5,459 nt of DNA from CAYMSA01 sp964392965 (GTDB lineage: Bacteria; Actinomycetota; Coriobacteriia; Anaerosomatales; Anaerosomataceae), in assembly GCA_964392965.1 (NCBI GenBank), contig CAYMSA010000101.1, positions 1 through 5,459 on the forward strand, written 5' to 3'. Positions 1-5,459 of the stretch are shown here, one piece after another (position 1 is the first letter of the stretch; every line of letters starts with the position of its first letter). Position numbers and translations under genes: made by a program. The notes below the pieces were generated by a model, which was not told the DNA's origin, ran no database searches, and saw only the letters and a list, made by a program, of their open reading frames with translations.

Positions 1-1
1 T

Positions 2-2086
2 GGTGGGTCGCCCGTCCAGAGCGAGCTGGACCGCACGATCAACCGGCTCTTCCCGGGTGTCGTCGTGCGCAAGGACCTGGTGAAGGCGGTCAAGGGCAAC
101 GCGATCGTGCCGACCTACGTGCTGGAGTACCTGCTCGGTCAGTACGCGGCCACGGACGACGAGGCCACCATCCGGACTGGTATCGAGTCGGTGCGCAAGA
201 TTCTCGCCGATCACTACGTGCACCGCAACGAGGCCGGCCTGATCCGTTCCACGATCAGGGAGCGGGGCCGACACAAGGTCATCGACAAGGTCAGTGTCGC
301 CTTGAACGAGAAGGCCGACGTTTACGAGGCGGAGTTCGCCAACCTGGGAATCAAGGGTGTGCTCGTTGAGCCCGCGACCATCAAAGCGCACCCGAAGCTG
401 CTGGTGGGCGGGGTGTGGTGCATCTGCGACATCGAGTACTCCCACAGCGAGGACGCCCGCGTCGTGCCGTGGATCCTCGGATCGGTCAAGCCCATCCAGC
501 TCTCGATCTTCGACTTCGACGGGTACTTGGAGGCCCGCCGCGGGTTCACCACCGCGGAGTGGATCGACCTGCTGATCCAGTCCATCGGATTCAACCCGGA
601 ACTGTTCGGCCGACGGGCCAAGCTCCTCCAACTCGTCCGGCTCATCCCGTTCGTGGAACGCAACTACAACTTGGTCGAACTCGGGCCCAAGGGCACTGGC
701 AAGTCGCACATCTTCTCCGAGTTCTCACCCCACGGGATGCTCATCTCCGGCGGCGAGGTCACCGTCCCCAAGCTGTTCGTCAACAACTCCAACGGCCGCA
801 TCGGCCTGGTCGGGTACTGGGATGTCGTGGCGTTCGACGAGTTCGCGGGCAAGAAGAAGCGCACCGACAGGGCGCTGGTGGACATCATGAAGAACTACAT
901 GGCGAACAAGTCCTTCTCCCGCGGCGTCGAGACCCTCGGCGCAGAAGCATCCATGGTGTTTGTCGGCAACACCTCCCACACCGTGCCCTACATGCTCAAG
1001 CACTCGGACCTGTTCGACGAACTGCCCGAGAGCTACCACGACCCGGCGTTCCTCGACCGGCTGCACCACTACATCCCCGGCTGGGAAGTCGACATCATCC
1101 GTGGGGAGATGTTCTCCTCCGGGTACGGCTTCGTCGTCGACTACATCGCCGAGGTGCTCAGGTCGATGCGCTCGGCGGACTACTCCGACCGCTACCAGCC
1201 GTATTTCACGCTCTCCTCCGACATCTCCACCCGGGACCGCGACGGCATCCACAAGACGTTCTCCGGGCTGATGAAGATCCTCCACCCCCACGGGGAGGCC
1301 AGCGTCGCGGAGATCGAGGAGATCCTGCGGCTGGCGATCGAGGGCCGCAAACGGGTCAAGGACCAGATCCTGCGCATCGACAAGACCATGACCCCGGTCA
1401 GGTTCGAGTACACCGACAGCGCGGGCGCCGGTCACATCGTGACCACGCTGGAAGAGGACGAGTATCCGACGCACTACAAGACGACGCGGTACGCCCAGGC
1501 TGACGAAGGCGAGCTCGCTGACGACGCGGCACCCGGCGGGGTGGAGGCCGCAATGCTGGACGAGACCCCCGCTGCTCCGAAGCGAGAGCCACTCTTCGAG
1601 GGGCATCGTGAGTACCAGGAGAACCAACGCGGCGTCTCGTACGACACCCTGCTGCTCCCGTACCTCGAGGGCGCAACAGAGATCACAATCGTCGACCCTT
1701 ATGTCCGCCAGTTCCACCAGGCAAGAAACCTCATGGAACTGATCGAAACGCTCGCCGTCTCAAAGGACCCAGCCGAGGAGCTGAAGGTTTACCTCATCAC
1801 CAGTGAGAATACCGACGGCCCCGAGAAGCTCCAGAAGCAGATGGAGTTCTTGCTTCGTGTGAAGCACGCTGCTGCGGTGGCCGGCATCACCCTTGACGTG
1901 AAGTTCGACGGCACGATCCACGACCGCAGCCTCGTCACGGACACCGGTTGGACGATCCTCCTTGGCCGCGGCCTGGACATCTTCCAGCACGTCCCATCGG
2001 ACACCTTCGAGCTCGCCACCCGAGTCCAGGAGTACCGACAAGTCAAAGCCTTCGGGATCACTTACCTCCGCGGGACTAGAGAGTAG
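2..2086 (+). CDS. brxL: BREX system AAA+ ATPase BrxL with C-terminal MIT_C-like domain (5' end outside window)
   Basis: BrxL is an AAA+ ATPase of BREX phage-defence systems; its relatives assemble on DNA. The frame is open to the left edge. A GTG at 65 exists, but the preceding codons encode LDRTINRLFPGVVVRKDL, which fits the usual BrxL N-terminus, and no ATG, GTG or TTG precedes it in frame, so the true start lies upstream. Counting residues from base 2, Walker A GPKGTGKS is at 228-235 (683-706) and Walker B VVAFDE at 824-841. A sensor-like FVGNTS follows, then FLDRLHHYIPGWE, a typical BrxL arginine-containing segment. An acidic, Ala/Pro-rich linker (about 1497-1628) leads to a C-terminal domain (544-694) with GVSYDTLLLPYL, DPYVRQ, HDR (1919-1927) and GRGLD (1964-1978). 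These match the MIT_C domain of eukaryotic MITD1, not a Lon peptidase. Other BREX genes are expected to the left. The family call is firm; the BREX subtype cannot be told. Confidence 0.93.
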   Translation, partial: GGSPVQSELDRTINRLFPGVVVRKDLVKAVKGNAIVPTYVLEYLLGQYAATDDEATIRTGIESVRKILADHYVHRNEAGLIRSTIRERGRHKVIDKVSVALNEKADVYEAEFANLGIKGVLVEPATIKAHPKLLVGGVWCICDIEYSHSEDARVVPWILGSVKPIQLSIFDFDGYLEARRGFTTAEWIDLLIQSIGFNPELFGRRAKLLQLVRLIPFVERNYNLVELGPKGTGKSHIFSEFSPHGMLISGGEVTVPKLFVNNSNGRIGLVGYWDVVAFDEFAGKKKRTDRALVDIMKNYMANKSFSRGVETLGAEASMVFVGNTSHTVPYMLKHSDLFDELPESYHDPAFLDRLHHYIPGWEVDIIRGEMFSSGYGFVVDYIAEVLRSMRSADYSDRYQPYFTLSSDISTRDRDGIHKTFSGLMKILHPHGEASVAEIEEILRLAIEGRKRVKDQILRIDKTMTPVRFEYTDSAGAGHIVTTLEEDEYPTHYKTTRYAQADEGELADDAAPGGVEAAMLDETPAAPKREPLFEGHREYQENQRGVSYDTLLLPYLEGATEITIVDPYVRQFHQARNLMELIETLAVSKDPAEELKVYLITSENTDGPEKLQKQMEFLLRVKHAAAVAGITLDVKFDGTIHDRSLVTDTGWTILLGRGLDIFQHVPSDTFELATRVQEYRQVKAFGITYLRGTRE

Positions 2087-2150
2087 ATACATCTCCCGCC
2101 TGCCATGTGCTGCATGACGCCTACACCAGGTGCGACGAATGCACTTGCGG

Positions 2151-2182
2151 CGCTGGTGCCCAGGGGCGTCGGCGCGCCAGCG
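2151..2182 (+). repeat. Imperfect inverted repeat between brxL and the OLD gene
   Basis: CGCTGGTGC (2151-2159) can pair with GCGCCAGCG (2174-2182) through one G-U pair, leaving a 14-base loop. It lies about 65 bases after the brxL stop. It could end or attenuate the BREX transcript, but no T-run follows, so a standard intrinsic terminator is not supported. In GC-rich DNA such a hairpin may arise by chance. Confidence 0.3.
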
Positions 2183-2255
2183 GGGGCTCCGCCTTCTCTC
2201 ACGGCTAGTGTCAACGCATACGGCCACGCAGCAGACTGTGGGCTCGCCGAAGCCG

Positions 2256-2260
2256 AGGAG
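2256..2260 (+). promoter_or_regulatory. Probable ribosome-binding site of the OLD nuclease gene
   Basis: AGGAG lies 14 bases before the ATG at 2275. This is longer than the usual 5 to 10 bases. The ATG is still the best start because MRVRQLSIENFRG is the standard beginning of OLD/SMC-type ATPases. No convincing promoter boxes were recognised in 2087-2274. Confidence 0.45.
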
Positions 2261-2274
2261 AAACCGAACGAGAC

Positions 2275-4125
2275 ATGAGAGTCCGTCAGCTCAGCATCGA
2301 GAACTTCCGTGGCGTCAGACGCGGTGAGGTTCGCTTCGAATCGCACACCCTTCTAGTCGGCGGAAACAATGTGGGCAAGTCCACCATCTGCGAAGCACTG
2401 GACCTGGTTCTTGGTCCTGAGCGACTGAACCGGCGCCCGATCGTCGACGAGCATGACTTCTACAAGGGCACCTACCTTGAGTCCGCCCCTGACACACCTG
2501 TCGAGATCTTGATCCGGGCTGTCTTGATCGAGCTCGACGCCGTCCAGGAGCGCCGCTTTAGCTCCCACCTCAGGCGGTGGGACGACGCCACCTGTAAGTT
2601 CATTGACGAGGAGGCTGGTGGGCTCGAAAGGGCAGACTCGCAGGGTGTCCTCTGGGCGCTGCCAGTCGTCTTCTTCGGGCGGTACGACGCGGAAGAGGAC
2701 GACTTCGTCGGCGAGACGTTCTTTGACCACCCGGTGCCACCGGCAGACGAACTCGATGAAGAGCAGAAGGCCCAGCTCGGAGCTGGTCGTGATCGCTTCG
2801 ACGTCCGCAGTAAGCGCATGTGTGGCTTTGTGTTTCTACGCACTCTCCGAACAGGCTCGCGAGCATTAAGCCTGCAACGCGGCTCTCTGCTCGACACCAT
2901 ATTGCGACTTGCCGGTGAGGGATCGGCGCAGATGTGGGAGGAGACGCTCGACTCAATGCGTCACCTCGACCCGGCTATAGGCGACATCGACAAGCTGAAG
3001 ACCATGCGGTCGGAAATCCGAGCTCAGATGGGTCGCTTTGTGAATCTCGCTTCGGGCGAGGAGGCAACGGCCTTCTACGCCTCCGACCTGACACGTCAGC
3101 ATCTCCGTGACGTCGTACGGCTCTTCGTAGCCACCCAGCCGAGCGAGTACCCAGTGCCCTTCGCTCGGCAGGGCACAGGCTCGATCAACATGCTGGTCTT
3201 TGCGCTTCTAACCATCATCGCCGACATTAAGGGCAAGAAGTCAGTCATCTTCGCGATGGAGGAGCCCGAGATTGCCCTGCCGCCCCACACCCAGCGGCGA
3301 GTGACGCGCTTCGTGCTGCGCGAGATGGGCCAGTCGATCGTGACCTCGCACTCGCCCTATGTGATTGAACAGTTCAAGCCGGGCGACGTGGTCATGGTCC
3401 ACAACTCCGGCCATGCACTGACCAGTTCCCAGCTCGATGCGAGCACCCTCAAACCGAAGACCTACCAACTCAAGAAGCGTCAGTTTGCCGAGGCGATCCT
3501 GTCTCGAGCGGTCTTGGTGGTCGAGGGGTCGACGGAGGTGGCTGTCTTCAGCGCGGCATCGTCAGCCCTCGAACGGCTCGGCGTCGAGGGTTACGTGCAC
3601 TTCGACTTGGCCGGTGTCTCGCTGTTCGATGCTGATGGCGACAAAGACGTGCCCAAGTACGCCCCGATCTTCAAAGCGATGGACAAGCAAGTCTTCGGAG
3701 CTTGGGACAAGCAGACGTCGGAATTCGATGAGGCCGCAAAAGCCAAGATCGCTCAGTTCGACAGCCACTGGGAGGCGCCCGAAACTGGCATAGAACGAGT
3801 GCTCGTGAAGCAGACGACCACGGCCGTGTTGCGACGTTTCCTCGATGAGGTCGTCGAACGAGATGACTTCCCGACGCACGTGCCGTACACCTCGGCGACG
3901 CCCGACGCGAGTCTGGAACAGGTCGTCTACGACGTGCTCAAAGCGCGCAAGGGCGAGGCGGCGGCCTACGCTGCGACTCTGCTTGACCAGTGCGAGGTAA
4001 TCGAGGAGGTGCCGGAGTTCCTGCGCGTCGTGCTCGTCGCGGTCAATGAGGCGCTACAGCCGATGACCGAGGAGTCCGAGGGGAGGCAAGAGTCGATGGC
4101 CAAGGAGCTTGAGCACTTGATATGA
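2275..4125 (+). CDS. OLD-family ATP-dependent endonuclease (ABC ATPase + Toprim), class 2/Gabija GajA-like
   Basis: This 616-residue protein has the two-part layout of OLD (overcoming lysogenization defect) nucleases. The N-terminal ABC-type ATPase starts with the IENFRG strand and Walker A GGNNVGKST (residues 29-37). After a helical middle region come a signature-like segment GTGSINML, Walker B VIFAMEEPEIALP with glutamates at 329-330, and the H-loop SHSPYV with His359. The Toprim nuclease domain begins near residue 405. It shows VVEGSTE (Glu417, Glu421), an acidic cluster DADGDKD (452-458), GAWDKQ (Asp478) and ARKGE with Lys559, the expected metal-binding and catalytic positions. All key motifs are present, so the gene looks intact. 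The stop overlaps the start of a UvrD-type helicase, the hallmark pairing of class 2 OLD and Gabija systems, in which nuclease and helicase act together against phage DNA. The family is certain; equating it with GajA in the strict sense is inference. Confidence 0.92.
   Translation: MRVRQLSIENFRGVRRGEVRFESHTLLVGGNNVGKSTICEALDLVLGPERLNRRPIVDEHDFYKGTYLESAPDTPVEILIRAVLIELDAVQERRFSSHLRRWDDATCKFIDEEAGGLERADSQGVLWALPVVFFGRYDAEEDDFVGETFFDHPVPPADELDEEQKAQLGAGRDRFDVRSKRMCGFVFLRTLRTGSRALSLQRGSLLDTILRLAGEGSAQMWEETLDSMRHLDPAIGDIDKLKTMRSEIRAQMGRFVNLASGEEATAFYASDLTRQHLRDVVRLFVATQPSEYPVPFARQGTGSINMLVFALLTIIADIKGKKSVIFAMEEPEIALPPHTQRRVTRFVLREMGQSIVTSHSPYVIEQFKPGDVVMVHNSGHALTSSQLDASTLKPKTYQLKKRQFAEAILSRAVLVVEGSTEVAVFSAASSALERLGVEGYVHFDLAGVSLFDADGDKDVPKYAPIFKAMDKQVFGAWDKQTSEFDEAAKAKIAQFDSHWEAPETGIERVLVKQTTTAVLRRFLDEVVERDDFPTHVPYTSATPDASLEQVVYDVLKARKGEAAAYAATLLDQCEVIEEVPEFLRVVLVAVNEALQPMTEESEGRQESMAKELEHLI
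4103..4125 (+). promoter_or_regulatory. ATGA start/stop overlap and Shine-Dalgarno of the helicase gene
   Basis: The nuclease TGA (4123-4125) overlaps the helicase ATG (4122-4124). AGGAG at 4103-4107 lies 14 bases before that ATG, the same distance as for the nuclease gene. The arrangement implies one transcript and translational coupling of the two proteins. Confidence 0.7.
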
Positions 4126-4934
4126 CGATCACGCTCTCAGCCCGTGGTCAGGCAATTCTTGCTGAGCCGGGCCCGATGCTCGTACTCGGCGGTCCAGGCT
4201 CGGGCAAGACCACAATCTCGCTGGTCAGGAGCAAGCAGATCATCGCAGACCTCTCGGATGAACAAGAGATCTTGTTCCTAAGCTTCTCGAGATCGGCGGT
4301 ACGCCAGGTATTGATCAGGTGCAAGGACGTGCTGACCAGTGCCGAACGCAAGCGGATCGCGGTTAAGACGTACCACGCCTTCTGCCTCGAACTTCTGCGC
4401 GCTCACGGCAAGCTCCTGACCGGCAAGCAACCCCAGATCAGCTATCCAGCCGCAACCAGTATCCAGAAACGGGCGCTCGGCGATGCCTGGCCCAGAGAGG
4501 AGGTGCGGCTAGCCGATGAGGAGGGTGTGTACACCTTCGACCAGTTTGCCCGCTCGGCAACACGCCTGATCGGTGAAGCCGAGGCGGTGGCGGAACTTCT
4601 GGCGAGCCGGTACCCGGCGATAATCCTCGACGAATTCCAGGACACCAGCGACGACCAGTGGGCACTCGTCCAGGTGCTCGCCAAACGCAGCTTGTTGCTC
4701 GTCCTCGCTGACCCCGATCAGCGCATCTTCGAATACGACGACCGGGTCAACCCTGAACGTCTGAACCAACTGCGTGCTGTGGTGAACCCGGCCGAGTACG
4801 ACCTCGGGCCCGCGCTGTCCGACTGTTCAGGGCTACCGATGAAATCGGTGGTCGGCTACGCGACGAGTGGGATCGCTCAGGAACGTATGGCCACGCCACC
4901 CGGATCGTTAGGCGTGCTGTCGAAGCCAACATGA
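4122..4934 (+). CDS. UvrD/PcrA-like superfamily 1 helicase, N-terminal part only (truncated by deletion/frameshift; GajB-like)
   Basis: The start is fixed by the overlap with the nuclease gene and by the Q-motif-like beginning LSARGQAILAEPGPM. Helicase motifs follow in order: I/Walker A GGPGSGKT with Lys29 (4188-4211), Ia LFLSFSRSAVRQV, Ib KTYHAFCLELL, II ILDEFQDTSDDQW (DEFQDT at residues 170-175, 4629-4646) and III VLADPDQRIFEYDD. Homology runs to about AEYDLG (residues 224-229). After that the reading is low in plausibility until TGA at 4932-4934, because the frame is wrong: the real C-terminal part is in the +2 frame of the window. The product would be 270 residues against roughly 500 or more for such helicases and would lack motifs IV, V and VI. 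It could bind ATP poorly if at all and should not unwind DNA alone. Whether a stable protein is made is unknown. Confidence 0.85.
   Translation: MTITLSARGQAILAEPGPMLVLGGPGSGKTTISLVRSKQIIADLSDEQEILFLSFSRSAVRQVLIRCKDVLTSAERKRIAVKTYHAFCLELLRAHGKLLTGKQPQISYPAATSIQKRALGDAWPREEVRLADEEGVYTFDQFARSATRLIGEAEAVAELLASRYPAIILDEFQDTSDDQWALVQVLAKRSLLLVLADPDQRIFEYDDRVNPERLNQLRAVVNPAEYDLGPALSDCSGLPMKSVVGYATSGIAQERMATPPGSLGVLSKPT
4803..4814 (+). other. Inferred junction of an internal out-of-frame deletion in the helicase gene
   Basis: Up to about 4808 the frame starting at 4122 reads as helicase (VVNPAEYDLG). From about 4811 the other frame reads RAVRLFRATDEIGGRLRDEW, a sequence typical of the region just before motif V. 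The expected motif IV (an N-[HY]-R-S type stretch) and the 2B-like region are absent. The two halves together give about 353 residues, suggesting loss of very roughly 150 to 250 codons. The exact breakpoint cannot be fixed without an intact relative. Confidence 0.7.
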
Positions 4935-5182
4935 TCAGCGGAGAGCAGCGCGAACCTCGCGGCTGCGTCGTAATGACTCTTCACAAGTCGAAGGGCAAGG
5001 AGTTTGACGGCGCTATCCTCGTCGAGGGTCAGTATGTTGCTCAGTTCTTCAACGACAAGGACGAGAAGGACAAGCCGCTCTTCCGGTCCGCTCGTCGCCT
5101 CCTGATGGTCGGCATCACCAGGGCGCGTCACCGAGTGGCAATCGTCCGGCCTCGCGGCGCGCCCCCCCTGACGACCAGTTAG
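4808..5182 (+). pseudogene. UvrD-like helicase, out-of-frame C-terminal remnant (motifs V and VI)
   Basis: This is the distal end of the helicase gene that starts at 4122, now in a different frame. Read from about 4808 it gives RAVRLFRATDEIGGRLRDEW, then TRIVRRAVEANMISGEQREP, motif V VVMTLHKSKGKEFDGA (His at 4982, Asp at 5006) and motif VI RRLLMVGITRARHRVAIV (about 5090-5140), with a stop at 5180-5182. It has no Walker A. An ATG at 4931 overlaps the TGA of the N-terminal fragment (ATGA, 4931-4934), so an 83-residue peptide carrying motifs V and VI could be made by reinitiation. Helicase-like sequence continues upstream of that ATG, so the ATG is an internal methionine of the ancestral protein rather than a native start. 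Decay is the simplest explanation; a split helicase is possible. Confidence 0.82.
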
Positions 5183-5427
5183 CATCTTGCCTCGGCGGCG
5201 CAGGGAACAGTGGTTTCATACTCGTCCCAGCGTCCGATTGCTGGCTCGGTCGTCGGTTCTTCTGCGGATCGTGAAGCTGGCCGACCGGGGGGTGGTGGCC
5301 ATGTAGCCGAGAATGTAGCCATGAGACGCAGTTCGCCCCAGTTCCCGGGCATCGGTAGGTGTCGGTGAAGTGGTCGTGACCTGCGGTGATGTACTGGTCC
5401 GGACGGGTGCGGATGGGCTGCCTTGAT
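5183..5427 (+). other. Non-coding segment between the helicase remnant and the tRNA fragment
   Basis: About 245 bases hold no gene I can support. Open frames on the minus strand here are proline-, arginine- and histidine-rich, with no recognisable domain. No integrase gene is present. In islands integrated at a tRNA 3' end the integrase is often next to the intact tRNA copy, which here would be far to the left, so its absence is unremarkable. The segment may carry recombinase-binding sites flanking the attachment core. Confidence 0.5.
5301..5320 (+). repeat. Pair of direct repeats ATGTAGCC
   Basis: ATGTAGCC occurs at 5301-5308 and 5313-5320, 12 bases start to start, separated by GAGA. The pair lies about 110 bases from the tRNA-derived core, a plausible place for arm-type integrase or excisionase sites. 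The role is inferred from position only. Confidence 0.4.
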
Positions 5428-5459
5428 CTGGGGGTCAAGGGGTCGTGGGTTCAAATCCC
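5428..5459 (+). other. Truncated tRNA-Pro(GGG) 3' part, probable attachment site (island boundary); continues past window
   Basis: Read as tRNA: loop CTGGGGG (5428-5434) with anticodon GGG at 5430-5432, 3' anticodon stem TCAAG (5435-5439), variable loop GGGTC (5440-5444), T-stem GTGGG (5445-5449), T-loop TTCAAAT (5450-5456), then CCC at the window edge. This agrees with actinobacterial tRNA-Pro(GGG) as I remember it. Upstream bases do not form a D arm or acceptor strand. CCTTGA (5421-5426) mimics the anticodon 5' stem, but an extra T makes the loop eight bases. A 3' tRNA half without its 5' half is the usual scar of tyrosine-integrase insertion into a tRNA gene. The island would then lie to the left, with the reconstituted tRNA at its far end. 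Confidence 0.72.

Noticed and set aside
65..67. GTG as the brxL start
   Set aside because: The 21 codons before it read as typical BrxL N-terminal sequence (LDRTINRLFPG), and the frame is open to the left edge, so the start is outside the window.
415..1503. Long + strand open frame inside brxL
   Set aside because: It is an alternative-frame reading of a high-GC gene, dominated by Arg, Pro and His with no domain; the brxL frame has full motif support.
725..1717. 330-codon minus-strand open frame opposite brxL
   Set aside because: Val/Asp/Glu-rich antisense reading of strongly biased codons, with no recognisable motif.
1760..2227. Minus-strand open frame overlapping the brxL tail and spacer
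   Set aside because: It is mostly antisense to the MIT_C-like domain and shows no homology features or clear ribosome-binding site.
2087..2274. Promoter for the nuclease gene
   Set aside because: Some AT-richer hexamers (such as TAGTGT near 2206) are present, but no -35/-10 pair with acceptable spacing was convincing.
5115..5454. Minus-strand open frames at the right end as a possible integrase or small gene
   Set aside because: The translations are Pro/His/Arg-rich, lack tyrosine-recombinase motifs, and one overlaps the helicase remnant and the other the tRNA fragment.
5388..5459. Complete tRNA gene at the right edge
   Set aside because: Bases before 5428 give no D arm or acceptor 5' strand, and the anticodon loop would be one base too long, so only a 3' fragment is supported.
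1..5459. CRISPR array or insertion sequence
   Set aside because: No regularly spaced repeats longer than a few bases, no transposase-like frame and no terminal inverted repeats were found by eye.

Overview
The window looks like the right-hand end of a defence island in a high-GC, probably actinobacterial (Actinomycetota), chromosome. The reasons are a strong preference for G/C at third codon positions, dense coding on the + strand, and a fragment at the right edge that reads as the 3' half of an actinobacterial-type proline tRNA (anticodon GGG). No species can be named from the sequence.

Layout. (1) 2-2086: brxL, open at the left edge, encoding the AAA+ ATPase of a BREX phage-defence system. 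Its C-terminal domain resembles the PLD-like MIT_C domain of MITD1 rather than a recognisable Lon peptidase. (2) 2087-2274: a spacer with an imperfect inverted repeat and a ribosome-binding site. (3) 2275-4125: an intact OLD-family nuclease (ABC-type ATPase plus Toprim), of the kind paired with UvrD-like helicases in class 2 OLD/Gabija-type systems. (4) 4122-5182: the partner helicase gene, joined to the nuclease by an ATGA overlap but broken. Motifs I to III are in one frame and motifs V and VI in another. The segment expected between them, including motif IV, is missing, so an out-of-frame internal deletion near 4803-4814 is the simplest reading. (5) 5183-5427: no gene found; there is a pair of 8-bp direct repeats. 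(6) 5428-5459: part of tRNA-Pro(GGG) from the anticodon loop into the T arm with no tRNA 5' half before it, as expected of the distal attachment site of an element integrated into a tRNA gene.

How it fits together. BREX uses methylation to mark self DNA and blocks phage replication; BrxL is one of its ATPase components. OLD/UvrD-type pairs act as nuclease plus helicase. The two modules sit side by side on the same strand and appear to end at an integration scar. The BREX gene and the nuclease look intact as far as visible, while the helicase has decayed or split. The second module may therefore be inactive, or may work as nuclease alone or with a two-piece helicase. The main points for follow-up are the split helicase, the tRNA-Pro scar, and the MIT_C-type tail on BrxL.
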